Shown here: positions 45,513 to 56,464 of the stretch, in pieces
Layout of the letters: the number at the start of each line of letters is the position of its first letter
How positions within the stretch are numbered: position 1 is the stretch's first letter
Source of the DNA: Tildeniella nuda ZEHNDER 1965/U140
GTDB lineage: Bacteria; Cyanobacteriota; Cyanobacteriia; Leptolyngbyales; Leptolyngbyaceae
Direction of reading: 5' to 3'
Assembly: GCA_019358895.1 (NCBI GenBank)
Contig: JAHHIG010000009.1
Location: forward strand, 1-64,000
DNA length: 64,000 bases
Translations under genes and position numbers: made by a program
Notes under the pieces: generated by a model
The model's database searches: none
Seen by the model: only the letters and a program-made list of their open reading frames with translations
What the model was told of the DNA's origin: nothing

Positions 45513-46166
45513 ATGCGCTCGCTTATTACTATGATTAAGGACTCTATCTCTCAGCCTGAAGATCGTTCAACCCTTCCTCAGGAGAGTCAAGCCGCGAATC
45601 AAAAGCGAGAGCAGATTTTGCAGGGCGCAATGCAGATCTTCCTGCAATCGGGCTATGCTGGGACGAGCATGGATCGGGTTGCGGCTGAAGCAGGTGTTGC
45701 AAAGCAAACGATCTACAGTCACTTTCAGGATAAAGAAGGGCTGTTTAAGGCGCTAATGGAGCAAGTCACGCTCGATCGCTTCCGTAGCGTGTTTTCTCTA
45801 GAAGATTTTGATGGCGATCCAGCCATTCGGTTGCGCCAGCTTGCTGAGACATATCTAACCAAGGTTGCCGATCAGAATTATTTGTCAGTAATTAGAATTA
45901 TCATCGGTGAGTCAGAACGGTTTCCAGAACTGGCTCGGCTCTGGACGAGTACCGTCATCCAGCGTGGTCGCGGCTTGCTGTCCGGTTACTTTGATGCACA
46001 TCCAGAACTTGGCATCGCAGATTCCGAGGCAATGGCACACATTTTTTTCGGGTCTCTGGTGTCGTTTGTCTTGATGCAAGAAATGCTCTACGGCAAAGAA
46101 ATGATGCCACTGGAACGCGATCGCCTGATCACAACCCTCCTTACCCTGATTCTAAAAAACGCATGA
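45513..46166 (+). CDS. TetR-family transcriptional regulator
   Basis: This 217-residue repressor has the TetR helix-turn-helix at about residues 30-75 (ILQGAMQIFLQSGYAGTSMD, VAAEAGVAKQTIYSHFQDKE). The C-terminal ligand-binding helices resemble the AcrR/CecR group. It is divergent from the YbhFSR/HlyD-type operon, and the 12-bp-arm palindrome at 45440-45464 lies between them. Autoregulation and repression of the exporter are likely. The effector is unknown but is probably a compound the pump exports. Confidence 0.92.
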   Translation: MRSLITMIKDSISQPEDRSTLPQESQAANQKREQILQGAMQIFLQSGYAGTSMDRVAAEAGVAKQTIYSHFQDKEGLFKALMEQVTLDRFRSVFSLEDFDGDPAIRLRQLAETYLTKVADQNYLSVIRIIIGESERFPELARLWTSTVIQRGRGLLSGYFDAHPELGIADSEAMAHIFFGSLVSFVLMQEMLYGKEMMPLERDRLITTLLTLILKNA

Positions 46167-46190
46167 AAGGCATCTGTGGAAGACTATCGC

Positions 46191-46634
46191 CTACTCTCTA
46201 GCGATCGCCACATCGCTCGACTTGATGACCGCATACGCCTCCTGTCCTTCAGCAAGCTCCAGTTCCTCTACAGAGACTTTTGTGATGATCGAGACCAGTG
46301 CGATCGGCTGCACGATCTCCAAAATGATTTCGCTATTCACTGATCCCATGACGATTCGCTTGATGCGTCCTTTCAGAAGGTTACGGGAGCTGACTTTAAT
46401 TGGTTTCTTGGGGCTAATAGGTTGCGGACTAACAAGCTCGATCGGAGCCGAGAACACGTCCGACGCTTCAGGCTGACCTGGTAGAGAAGCTTGAGGTTTT
46501 GGGTCAAGGCTGCGGATCAACTCCCGCAAAATCTCTGTTTTAGTGCGCTGCGATTCCTGGCAGTACTGCTCTAGAAGCGCCCGTTCGTCCTCAGACGACT
46601 GAAAGGTAATCCATCCTTGCTCTTTTCTAGGCAT
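46191..46634 (-). CDS. Molybdate-responsive regulator: CopG-like plus TOBE domain
   Basis: The 147-residue protein combines an N-terminal ribbon-helix-helix-like segment (about 1-45, WITFQSSEDERALLEQYCQE, RTKTEILRELIR) with a C-terminal TOBE/Mop domain (about 78-140, SSRNLLKGRIKRIVMGSVNS, VKSSD-type end). TOBE domains bind molybdate or tungstate. It is divergent from modA and its ATG overlaps a cluster of TTGGT/ACCAA half-sites, so it is most probably the repressor of the mod genes. It is not the ModE type (winged helix), and cyanobacterial use of this fusion is an inference from the layout. Confidence 0.82.
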   Translation of the reverse strand: MPRKEQGWITFQSSEDERALLEQYCQESQRTKTEILRELIRSLDPKPQASLPGQPEASDVFSAPIELVSPQPISPKKPIKVSSRNLLKGRIKRIVMGSVNSEIILEIVQPIALVSIITKVSVEELELAEGQEAYAVIKSSDVAIARE

Positions 46635-46687
46635 TGGTCTACCAACTTACTTGGTAAATAACGGCTTGGTTGGTAAAATCCTACCAA
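46634..46687. promoter_or_regulatory. Array of TTGGT/ACCAA half-sites (mod operator)
   Basis: Six half-sites occur in 54 bp: TTGGT at 46634, 46651, 46666 and 46670, and ACCAA at 46641 and 46683. They form TACCAA-N5-TTGGTA (46640-46656) and TTGGTA-N6-TACCAA (46670-46687). The array lies between the CopG-TOBE gene and modA. Confidence 0.7.
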
Positions 46688-46708
46688 TTGACGCAGTTTC
46701 AAGATTGT

Positions 46709-47491
46709 ATGACTAGACGAATTCTACGCTTCATTGCTTGGCTGCTGATCGCGTGTTCGCTGGTGGTGAGTCTACGTTTTTTTAATGGGTCTAGCGCGAT
46801 CGCTCAGAACAAACCATCCCTTCTGGTCTCTGCTGCCATCAGCCTGAAAGACGCGCTAGAAGAAATGAAACCGTTGTATAAACCAGCCAACCTGACCTAC
46901 AACTTTGGTGCGTCGGGATCGCTGCAACAGCAAATTGAGCAAGGCGCTCCTGTAGACGTTTTTGTTTCTGCGGGGGAAAAACAGGTAGATGCGCTAGAAG
47001 CCAAGGTACTGTTAGTTCCCGGTACGCGCAGCAATCTGGCGACAAATCGGCTCGTTTTGATTGTGCCTAAAAACTCGATCGCGGGCATTACTGGCTTCTC
47101 TAGCCTGACGAACGGGAACGTGAAGCGGATTGCAGTCGGTGAACCTCGAAGCGTTCCTGCCGGACAGTACGCTGCTCAAGTGTTTCAAAAACTAGGAATT
47201 GCAGAGCAGATTAAGCCAAAGTTAGTCTTGGCAAACAATGTGCGTCAGGTGCTGGCAGTCGTCGCGGCAGGCAACGCCGATGCGGGGGTTGTTTACCTCA
47301 CAGATGCAAAGACTACCGATAAGGTGGCGATCGTGGCAACGGCAAGTGAATCGTCTCATGCTGCCATTGTTTATCCGATCGCGGTCATCAAGAGCAGCAA
47401 AAATGTTTCTGCCGCGAAAGAGTTTGCCCAATTCCTTTCCTCCAGTCAAGCAAAAACGATTCTGCGGAAGTATGGCTTCATCGTTAAATAG
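46709..47491 (+). CDS. modA: Molybdate ABC transporter substrate-binding protein
   Basis: The 260-residue periplasmic binding protein has a signal sequence (about 1-32, WLLIACSLVVSL, ending SSAIAQN). The mature ModA motifs are LLVSAAISLKDALEEMKPLY, FNFGASGSLQQQIEQGAPVD-like GASGSLQQQIEQGAPVDVF, and DAGVVYLTDAK. It captures molybdate for ModBC. The ATG at 46709 is chosen; the longer frame begins within the operator. It is 8 bp upstream of the fused modBC gene. Confidence 0.96.
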   Translation: MTRRILRFIAWLLIACSLVVSLRFFNGSSAIAQNKPSLLVSAAISLKDALEEMKPLYKPANLTYNFGASGSLQQQIEQGAPVDVFVSAGEKQVDALEAKVLLVPGTRSNLATNRLVLIVPKNSIAGITGFSSLTNGNVKRIAVGEPRSVPAGQYAAQVFQKLGIAEQIKPKLVLANNVRQVLAVVAAGNADAGVVYLTDAKTTDKVAIVATASESSHAAIVYPIAVIKSSKNVSAAKEFAQFLSSSQAKTILRKYGFIVK

Positions 47492-47499
47492 TTTGCTCA

Positions 47500-49425
<1,926 letters not shown>

Positions 49426-49490
49426 GACAGATGTTTGCTTGTCATAATGTTAAGAGCGTATGCTGTCGAGACAAGTATTGAGGTCAGACT

Positions 49491-50825
49491 GTGGATGAAA
49501 CTTTGGCGCGATCGCGGCAACTAAAACAAGCTTTAGCTGATTTTGTGCTGGATGCTGAAGGAGAGTTGGCGACCGCCTTAGAACGCTACTCTGCCGAACA
49601 GTTGGCACGATCGCAGCAGTCGGATCAGCACCAGCAGGCATTGGTGATCGATCGCTTCTTGGTGGAAGGGATCGTTGGTGATCAAACACCGATCGACCTT
49701 TTTATCGCCGATACTGCTGATCTATCTGAAAGTGATCGACAACTGCTGAAGGGCTGGAAGCGTAGCTTTGTCGGGCTGTTTGCTGTCACAAATCGGTTGC
49801 CAGATGGCTTTGAGTTGATGAACTGGCTCACAGCAAAGCCCTACACCGTCAAGCCAAACGATCCAGCAGCGCTAGAAGAAATGCAGCGCTTCAAGCTCGG
49901 TGAAATTCTGCTGACTCAAATCGCTCCCATCACCGATACCGTCTGGACGTTTGCAGCGCCATGGAAAGCGATGGGCAACCTGGGCAAACCAAAGCTGGCA
50001 GTGGCGATCGGCAACTTCAAGCAGAACTATAAGGAATCACTCTATAGCGACGCGCCAGAACTGCTGGAAGAAGCATGGCGATCGGTCGAACGCTATCATC
50101 AGGACTTTCTAGACTTTTTTGGGAGTGATGCCATCACGCTGCCAGGCTATCAACTGGTGAAGAAAGTTGCTGAATTTCAGGAAGTGCTGACTAAAAAACA
50201 ATTGGCAGAGGCAGGGATTGACGAATCGAAATCGATGGCAGATCTGGCAGCGGAAGCGGGTATGGACGAAGCAGCGATCGAAGAAGCCGCCGAAGCAATG
50301 GGAGCCGATGCCAAAGCCGTGTCAACCATGCTAAAAAGCAAAGAAACTGCCGCCAAGATGGTCACGCCCAAAATTGATCTGCCGCCCGAATTGAAGAAGG
50401 CAGAAGCGGTGACAGTCTTAGCCCACCCCCGCTGGGGACAAATGTTTTTGCCAACCTACACCCAGTTTGAAACGCTACTGCAAGCCGACGATTGGCACAG
50501 CGTTCCAGGCGCAGAGAAGCTGGTGCGTAAGTATCTCGACGATCCCACCATTAATGCTTTCGTTTGGCACCGTCTAGCAGCAGCGCACCCAAAAGCGTTA
50601 GGAACGGTGTTGCGATCGACCCTAGAACGTCCCACCTTCGACCTTCAAACTGATCTCGATCCACTGCTGCAAGAGTACAAAAAGCCTTTGCAACCAGAGC
50701 TTCCAGAAATCGCCAGCGTACCGCTCCATCTTCACGACCTCTTTCAGGAAGCGTTGAAAGAGGTAAGCAAGTCAAAACCAAAAGATAAGGAGGGGCAAAA
50801 GCCCAAGAAAGGATTTCAACGCTGA
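49491..50825 (+). CDS. Conserved cyanobacterial-type protein of unknown function
   Basis: The 444-residue soluble protein begins at a GTG (49491). It is Glu/Lys-rich, with a helical segment (about 225-285) that includes a repeated AGMDEAAIEEAAEAMGAD-type stretch resembling a UBA-like helical pair, and a Lys-rich end. No catalytic motif was recognised. It stands alone between modBC and a minus-strand radical SAM gene. The codon use and HIP1 content match neighbours, so it is probably native. I cannot suggest a function. Confidence 0.7.
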   Translation: MDETLARSRQLKQALADFVLDAEGELATALERYSAEQLARSQQSDQHQQALVIDRFLVEGIVGDQTPIDLFIADTADLSESDRQLLKGWKRSFVGLFAVTNRLPDGFELMNWLTAKPYTVKPNDPAALEEMQRFKLGEILLTQIAPITDTVWTFAAPWKAMGNLGKPKLAVAIGNFKQNYKESLYSDAPELLEEAWRSVERYHQDFLDFFGSDAITLPGYQLVKKVAEFQEVLTKKQLAEAGIDESKSMADLAAEAGMDEAAIEEAAEAMGADAKAVSTMLKSKETAAKMVTPKIDLPPELKKAEAVTVLAHPRWGQMFLPTYTQFETLLQADDWHSVPGAEKLVRKYLDDPTINAFVWHRLAAAHPKALGTVLRSTLERPTFDLQTDLDPLLQEYKKPLQPELPEIASVPLHLHDLFQEALKEVSKSKPKDKEGQKPKKGFQR

Positions 50826-50897
50826 ACGAACGTGTACGACCTGATGACGGGTTTGCACCGTTCTGTGGCAAACCTTTGGGTTGACCATTTTGCACCG

Positions 50898-52001
50898 CTA
50901 ATCACGGTTTAAAGCCAGCGCTGTCTTGTTAATGCGCGCGTTGCACTTGCGGGGATTGTAAATACTGGTGTACCAGGTGCAACGTTTGCAAACATCTGGG
51001 AAATCACCGCGCTCGTGACGATCGATCAGGTCATCAATAGCTGATCCATGCCAAATGTCTGTTAATGAGGATTCGTTGAGGTCACCAATAATCAGTTCCG
51101 CTTCAACATCCCGACAGGCGCAAGCGTTCACCTTACCGTTCGCAAGAATGACGGGCTTCCGGTACAGCAGCTCACAAGCTCCTCTCTTGTACGGAGGCAA
51201 CACAGGTTCCAACCCGACGTTTCTTAACGCGTCGCTCTTGACTTTACCTGCCCAGGAGTCGAAAGTTACGACTCCTTGAAGCTCAAGCAAGCCCTCCTGA
51301 ACGTACTGCTGGCACTGTTCCCAAAAATCTCCAGTCCAATTTGAGGATGGACATCGCATAGCAAGGCTAAAGCGCATCGAAGAGCCTGAGTTGCGTTTTG
51401 CTGCAATGAACGCCTCAACGTTACGGCGCACCAACTCAAAGTGGTCAACGCCCATAATGGAGTGATAGGTCTCGCGATCGAACCCTCCCCAAGACACCTG
51501 CACGTGCAGTTTCTTGCTGTATTCCAGCAGCCGTTCACTGACATGAGGCTTCATTAGAATGCCGTTGGTATAAAAATCGAAGCCTTGAATTTGAGGGCGT
51601 TGGTTCAAGTCATCAAGTCGCTCAAAGAGGTGGCGATCGACAAACGGATCACCCACGATCGGTGTCAGAGAAACATACTGACCACCCATAGCGACATACT
51701 CATCCATAATCCGCCGAAACTGCTCGACTGGCATAGTATCCTTCGCCCGCTCCATTTGAGGATAAGCGCAGAAGACGCACTTGGCATTGCAAATATTTGT
51801 ACCTTCGAGGTGAAGGTTTTGAGGCAACTTGCGAGTCGATTCCAGCGCTTGTCGAATCGGCTGCCGCTCTAGCCTAAAGCAATACTCCGTCAGAATAATA
51901 TCGAGCAAACGACCCACATGCCGTTTGAGCGGGCGAAGGATATGGGTATTAATCTGACTGACGAAGCTGTATGAAAAAGCGCTTCTCAAAGTAGGAGTCA
52001 T
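50898..52001 (-). CDS. Radical SAM/SPASM enzyme
   Basis: The 367-residue protein has the radical SAM cluster motif CxxxCxxC (CNAKCVFC, about residues 52-59) and a GGQYVSLTPIVGDP glycine-rich block. A C-terminal SPASM-like region has extra cysteines: CELLYRKP, GKVNACACRD, VCKRC and RKCNARI. SPASM enzymes modify peptides, proteins or sugars. No precursor-peptide gene was seen nearby, and the gene appears single. The substrate is unknown. The ATG at 52001 is used, preceded by a weak purine stretch. Confidence 0.88.
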   Translation of the reverse strand: MTPTLRSAFSYSFVSQINTHILRPLKRHVGRLLDIILTEYCFRLERQPIRQALESTRKLPQNLHLEGTNICNAKCVFCAYPQMERAKDTMPVEQFRRIMDEYVAMGGQYVSLTPIVGDPFVDRHLFERLDDLNQRPQIQGFDFYTNGILMKPHVSERLLEYSKKLHVQVSWGGFDRETYHSIMGVDHFELVRRNVEAFIAAKRNSGSSMRFSLAMRCPSSNWTGDFWEQCQQYVQEGLLELQGVVTFDSWAGKVKSDALRNVGLEPVLPPYKRGACELLYRKPVILANGKVNACACRDVEAELIIGDLNESSLTDIWHGSAIDDLIDRHERGDFPDVCKRCTWYTSIYNPRKCNARINKTALALNRD

Positions 52002-52830
52002 AAGAGATTTCGCAGTGAATGGGACGGCACGAAAGCCGATCGAATCCTCAGCGGGTCTTGGATCGATGTCTGTGCCTGCAACGACAATGAGCAGTCAGAT
52101 TTTGTTCCATCAACGACTGCATATCCATCTACACTGTTATTTGAATGCTGTCCTATCAAAGGCGACACCGATACAGAATCCAAGTTAGCAGCACCTTATG
52201 CCGTCAAGGCTACGCTAATCTAGATCAAGAATGATCACAACCTTATTTAAGAGGATGTTTTAAAAGTCCAGATTCTTGTAGCCCTGGCGACTGAAGTCGC
52301 GGCTACACGGACAAAACCTGCCTTCGCAGGTTCCCAAGCCTTCACGTTTCGGTAGTCCGCGCAGGCGGACTTTGTTTACGTAGTCGCGGTTTTAACCGCC
52401 AGACACTTTTCAAACAACCTCTAAGAGGGATTGAAGCCTTAAAGGACGAGTGAGTCACATTACTGGTCTACCAAACGGCTCCTGTTTGAAGTCCAATGCC
52501 CTCCCTGCTGTCAGAACACTGCCTGTCCATAGTAATGCCCTAGACAGCGAAGATCATTTCTCCCAATAAGGCTTCACAGCATCTTGATTTGGGACACGGA
52601 ACCGTTTTCGATCGCCTCTAATGCCTTTTTGCCCAGCTAAGGGAGAAGCATTTTATGCGGCTGATATCTAAAAGGCAGCGGTCGGTTTGTCTACGAATGC
52701 AGCCATCAAGCCGCTGTTCTCTTGACCTTCTGCCTCTTTGCGACGGTACTTCACTGAATGAGGAACTGCCATAACAATACCGAAACCAACCGATTTGAAC
52801 CACGACCTCAAAGCACGACTCAGCGTTTTT
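52002..52830. other. Intergenic region with MITE-like element
   Basis: About 830 bp without a supported gene. It contains the element at 52250-52422. A minus frame at 52618-52803 encodes a 61-residue sequence with no family resemblance. Confidence 0.5.
52250..52422. mobile_element. MITE-like element with TIRs and internal hairpins
   Basis: The ends AGAGGATGTTTTAAAAGT (left) and the complement of ACTTTTCAAACAACCTCT (right) match at 16 of 18 positions. Inside are three hairpins: GCGACTGAAGTCGC, CCTGCCTTCGCAGG and GTCCGCGCAGGCGGAC. Flanking TAA repeats fit a short target duplication. No transposase is encoded, and such elements are common in cyanobacteria. Its ends resemble the element at 18183-18261. 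Confidence 0.75.
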
Positions 52831-53655
52831 CTACACGCGCTCATTTAGCAGTGCAGAAAAGCGCTTGTCTTGTCGCAGAACGTCAAAGTCTGAGTTTGTT
52901 CTAGCGATCTCACGGTATTCGCCTGGACTTAGCGTTACTGCTAGCTGTAGGTTTTCAAAGGCTAAATCGGAGTTCCCCTGTAGGGCATAACAGCAGGCTT
53001 TGTTGTACAGGGTATGTGGGCTGTTCGGTCTGAGCTGTAGGGCTTTGTCGTAACTGGTTAAAGCAGCTTCTAAACGACCCAAATAGTAGAGAGCGTTGCC
53101 TCGATTGGTCCACGCTTCTTCAAAATCGGGTCTAAATTCCAGCGCTTTGTCGTAGCTGGCAACGACTTTTTCGATGCGATCGAGCCGACGTAAAGCCAGT
53201 GCGCGGTTATACCATGCCCAGTAGTAGTCCGGCTTGAACTCGATCGCCCGATCGTAGCTCACCACAGCATCGTCGTAGCGTCCTAGATTACGCAGAGAGA
53301 TGCCCCGGTTATACCAAGCCCAGTAATAGCTCGGTCTGAACTTGATCGCCTGGTCATAGCTGACGATCGCCTCTTCGTAGCGTTCCAAATCGTCTAGAGC
53401 GCTACCTCGATTATTCCAGGCTTCTGGAAAGCCCGGTTCATAATCAAGCGCCTGGTCGTAGCTAGCGATCGCGGCTTGATAGCGTCCCAGATGGTACAAC
53501 GCATTACCCCGGTTGTACCAGGCATCGGGATAATCGGGCTGTAGCTGTAGCGTGCGATCGTAGCTGGCAACCGCAGCGTTAAAGTCCTTCTGTTTATTCA
53601 GATAAAGCCCTTTCTGGAAAAAGAAGGCGGCTTCCACATCCTGAACGTGGCTCAT
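52831..53655 (-). CDS. TPR-repeat protein, paralogue 1
   Basis: The 274-residue protein is made of about seven 34-residue TPR units of the pattern AWYNRGNALYHLGRYQAAIA-SYDQAL. A C-terminal cap follows (YNKACCYALQGNSDLAFENL and then a short end with LRQDKRFSALL). There is no signal peptide or membrane segment, so it is presumably a cytoplasmic protein scaffold. The cap is shared with the paralogue at 53778-54596, and the repeat type with the one at 56735-58162. The partner is unknown. Confidence 0.88.
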   Translation of the reverse strand: MSHVQDVEAAFFFQKGLYLNKQKDFNAAVASYDRTLQLQPDYPDAWYNRGNALYHLGRYQAAIASYDQALDYEPGFPEAWNNRGSALDDLERYEEAIVSYDQAIKFRPSYYWAWYNRGISLRNLGRYDDAVVSYDRAIEFKPDYYWAWYNRALALRRLDRIEKVVASYDKALEFRPDFEEAWTNRGNALYYLGRLEAALTSYDKALQLRPNSPHTLYNKACCYALQGNSDLAFENLQLAVTLSPGEYREIARTNSDFDVLRQDKRFSALLNERV

Positions 53656-53777
53656 AGGTTCAGTATCTCAATGATTTCTTGTGCTCAATATGCCCAAGAT
53701 CGGCAGTGGAAAAACATCTTTATGCATATTCTCAACAATTAGCCTGGAACGGCTATGGGCAATGGGTGAATCGCCTC

Positions 53778-54596
53778 TCATTCCTGTCTCTGTAGGATTA
53801 CCTGAAGCTGCTGCGTTTGTAAGATCGCTTGAAAGTGGTTGTCACCTTTTGCCAAGGCGCGGTAGAGAGGCGGATTGAGTTTGATTGCCCGTTGGAGGTA
53901 GTTGAGTGCAAGTTGGGTATCACCCTTCAGAGCATAACAGCGTGCTTTACTGTACCAGGCATCAGGATTGTTGGGTTTGCTTTGCAGAGACTGGTCGAAA
54001 CTGGCGATCGCGTCGTCATACTCTCCCATTTTGGTGAGGACGGTGCCTCGGTAGTTCCAGGCATAATAGCAAGAGGGATTGATTGTCAGGGTTTGATCGA
54101 GACTGGCAAGTGCTAGAGAGAGTCGATTGAGACTGGTCAGCACTTTGCTGCGACTGTACCAGGCTTTGTAATCAGCAGGATTAGACTCAATGACGCGATC
54201 GAAACTGGCAAGTGCTTCTTCATAGCGTTGCAGATGTGCTAAAGCATTGCCCTGGTTGTAGTGAGCTTTGAGATCACCAGGGGTTAGCCTGAGCGTTTTG
54301 TTAAAGCTGATCAGTGCGTCGTCGTAGCGCCCCAGTTTTGCCAGCACAATGCCTTTGCCATGCCACGCTAGAGCAAACTCAGGATGAATGCCTAACGCTT
54401 GCTCAAAACTGGCAAGTGCTTCCTGGTAACGGCTTAAGTTTTCGAGTGCGTAACCACGGTTAGTCCAGACTTCGCAAAGATCAGACTGAGTTGCTAGAAC
54501 CCTGTCATAGCCAGCGATCGCGCCTTCATAATGCCCCAAGCCGTACAGAATATTGCCGTGACTGTACCAGGCAGCAGAGTTCAGATCATGCTCCAT
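53778..54596 (-). CDS. TPR-repeat protein, paralogue 2
   Basis: The 272-residue protein has about seven TPR units (for example VWTNRGYALENLSRYQEALA, AWYSKARCYALKGDTQLALN) and the same type of C-terminal cap as its neighbour, with QAILQTQQLQVIL at the end. It lies 122 bp upstream of paralogue 1 on the same strand, suggesting tandem duplication. No other domain is visible. Confidence 0.88.
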   Translation of the reverse strand: MEHDLNSAAWYSHGNILYGLGHYEGAIAGYDRVLATQSDLCEVWTNRGYALENLSRYQEALASFEQALGIHPEFALAWHGKGIVLAKLGRYDDALISFNKTLRLTPGDLKAHYNQGNALAHLQRYEEALASFDRVIESNPADYKAWYSRSKVLTSLNRLSLALASLDQTLTINPSCYYAWNYRGTVLTKMGEYDDAIASFDQSLQSKPNNPDAWYSKARCYALKGDTQLALNYLQRAIKLNPPLYRALAKGDNHFQAILQTQQLQVILQRQE

Positions 54597-54923
54597 AAAT
54601 CACCCTAGACCCCAAGAACTCGTGTTCCTAGAGTGACCAAAAGCGAACCAAATTCTCTCACAGGTGTCTAGATTCCGTGAATTTACGCCTATTGTCTATG
54701 AAGCAGGCAGGAATTTCTCTTAAGCCATTCCAACTCTTAAGCCATTCCAACAATGATGTGTACGCTCATGAATTGAGATGAACCTCTCCTTGACCCACTG
54801 TTATGCATTTTGCCAGAACCACTGAGTTCCCAAAGGAAGTTACAGTGCAAATCACACAGAAAATTTTCTTGACAAATAAAACTGATCTGCTCGAATATGA
54901 CTGAATTCTCAATTTAGAAAGTT
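54597..54923. other. Divergent intergenic region
   Basis: The 327-bp gap lies between the minus-strand TPR gene and the plus-strand lysozyme-inhibitor gene. A 15-bp direct repeat is found at 54719-54750. No promoter is confidently placed. Confidence 0.5.
54719..54750. repeat. 15-bp direct repeat
   Basis: CTTAAGCCATTCCAA occurs at 54719-54733 and again at 54736-54750. It may be a binding site for a dimeric regulator of the divergent genes, or a slippage duplication. Confidence 0.8.
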
Positions 54924-55691
54924 ATGTTCACTACAAAATTACAGGTTGCCTTTCTCGCAACAGCACTTTTTCTCTTTGTGCCTCCGGTTGTATTCACACC
55001 GCCAACCGTACTTGCTCAGAGCAATATCCGCACCCAGCGGGTTCAGTTTAAGCCTGGTGCTAACAGCGCCACCGTCCAAGGCTCTATCAAGGGCTACCAG
55101 ACCGTAGACTATGTCCTGAACGCCAGAAAAGGGCAAATTATGAATGTCAGCATGGCAACCAGGCACAGTGCCACTTACTTCAACATCCTGGCACCGGGTG
55201 AAACTGAGGTGGCGATGTTCAACGGATCGATAAACGGGAACCAGTACGAAGGAACCTTACTAAAGAGCGGCGACTATAAAATTCGGGTCTACATGATGCG
55301 GAGTGCCGCACGCCGCAATGAAATGGCAAACTACCGCCTTGAGACGATTGTCTCAACCCGTGACAATACCAGCAGCGGGGGGGATGCGACGGTTCCTGGT
55401 ACGAATTACAACGCAACTGGTAATATCCCATGCTCTATGGGTGGGGGGCAGCCCACCGCATCTTGTTCCTTTGGTGTCACCCGCCAAGGGAATGGAAACG
55501 GCACTGTTACGGTCACAAAGACAGATGGTCGCACCCGCGCGATCTTCTTTAAGAACGGAAAGGCTGAAGGATACGATCAGAGTCAAGCAGATACTGGTAG
55601 ATTCAGTGCAACAAAGCAGGGGGATCTCAACATCGTTCGCATTGGTCAGGAGCGCTACGAGATTCCAGATGCAGCAATCTTTGGTGGTTGA
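54924..55691 (+). CDS. Exported PliG-type (g-type lysozyme inhibitor) protein
   Basis: The 255-residue protein has a signal peptide (about 1-32, ending TVLAQS), then a domain (about 35-145) like the PliG inhibitor of goose-type lysozyme (VQFKPGANSATVQGSIKGY, SGDYKIRVYMMRSAARRNE). The SGDY-x-RVY-x-MR-x-AARR block is the family's inhibitory region. The C-terminal 100 residues (GNIPCSMGGGQPTASCSFGV) form another beta-rich domain with a possible disulphide and a YDQSQADTGRF segment. It acts in the periplasm if the family role holds. A strong hairpin follows at 55790-55832. Confidence 0.85.
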   Translation: MFTTKLQVAFLATALFLFVPPVVFTPPTVLAQSNIRTQRVQFKPGANSATVQGSIKGYQTVDYVLNARKGQIMNVSMATRHSATYFNILAPGETEVAMFNGSINGNQYEGTLLKSGDYKIRVYMMRSAARRNEMANYRLETIVSTRDNTSSGGDATVPGTNYNATGNIPCSMGGGQPTASCSFGVTRQGNGNGTVTVTKTDGRTRAIFFKNGKAEGYDQSQADTGRFSATKQGDLNIVRIGQERYEIPDAAIFGG

Positions 55692-55789
55692 TTCCCTGCT
55701 TCAAATTGTGGCTGCGGAAAGCACAGTTCTTGCAACCACTAACCTGATTGGTGATGCGTAACAACTCGGCTGAAGCGGTTTGTTGAGAG

Positions 55790-55832
55790 TTCCTGATGGT
55801 ACTGCCAGTCACTTTTGCAGTACCATCAGGAA
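55790..55832. terminator. 16-bp perfect stem-loop, probable bidirectional terminator
   Basis: TTCCTGATGGTACTGC (55790-55805) and GCAGTACCATCAGGAA (55817-55832) pair perfectly with an 11-base loop. It lies between the convergent PliG and YdeI-family genes. T-tracts are short. Confidence 0.7.
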
Positions 55833-55879
55833 CATTTAGGCAAAATGATTGGGCTGCGGCTATGCAAAGCCCGATCGCA

Positions 55880-56464
55880 TCATCGTGCTAATGGATTTTG
55901 ATTTTGTGCTGCTGAGCTTATGGTTTGCGCAATTCTTGCACATCTTGTTTCTGGACGTTTCGCACTGTCAATCCAAACTAAGATGTTCTTTTTCAATGAA
56001 TGACTAAACGCTTCAAAATTACTGCTGGCTCTTTCGTTTGCTTGCAAGGCTTGCTGTAAATCTATCGGAATGGTCAATGCTTCGATCGCATCTAATGTAA
56101 TCCATGAGCCATCTTGCTTTGCCGCTGCAATTTTTTTCAGCCCTGCCTCAGTCATTAGTCCCTGTTCAACCAACTCTTCAATATATTGCTTATTTAATTT
56201 TGACCACACACTCTTCTGCTTCCGAGGCGTGAAGATCTGCTTATAGCGGTCTTCATCTAACGATTTGACTTTACTATCTATCCAACCAAAGCAGAGAGCT
56301 TCCTTGACAGCCTCGCTGTATTGCACGCTTGGCTTCCCGCTTTTGACCTTGTAGTAAATCAACCAGATGCCAATTGAGGTGCGATGGTTTTTTTCTAACC
56401 ATGTGCGCCATGTGTTGCGATCGCTGGCATAAATAGTCTCTAGTTGGTCGTCGAATTTTGACAT
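55880..56464 (-). CDS. YdeI/OmpD-associated family protein
   Basis: The 194-residue protein has the YdeI block: ATWRTWLEKNH-type start (NTWRTWLEKNH), IWLIYYKVKSGKPSVQYSEA, CFGWIDSKV, and RKQKSVWSKLN. Members are often annotated as bacteriocin-protection or OmpD-associated proteins. The biochemical function is not known. The ATG at 56464 begins MSKFDDQLETIYASD; a longer start at 56488 adds 8 residues. It is a single gene on the minus strand, convergent with the PliG gene. Confidence 0.86.
   Translation of the reverse strand: MSKFDDQLETIYASDRNTWRTWLEKNHRTSIGIWLIYYKVKSGKPSVQYSEAVKEALCFGWIDSKVKSLDEDRYKQIFTPRKQKSVWSKLNKQYIEELVEQGLMTEAGLKKIAAAKQDGSWITLDAIEALTIPIDLQQALQANERASSNFEAFSHSLKKNILVWIDSAKRPETRCARIAQTISSAAQNQNPLAR

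Noticed and set aside
52618..52803. 61-codon minus-strand ORF
   Set aside because: No family match or start signal; probably chance.
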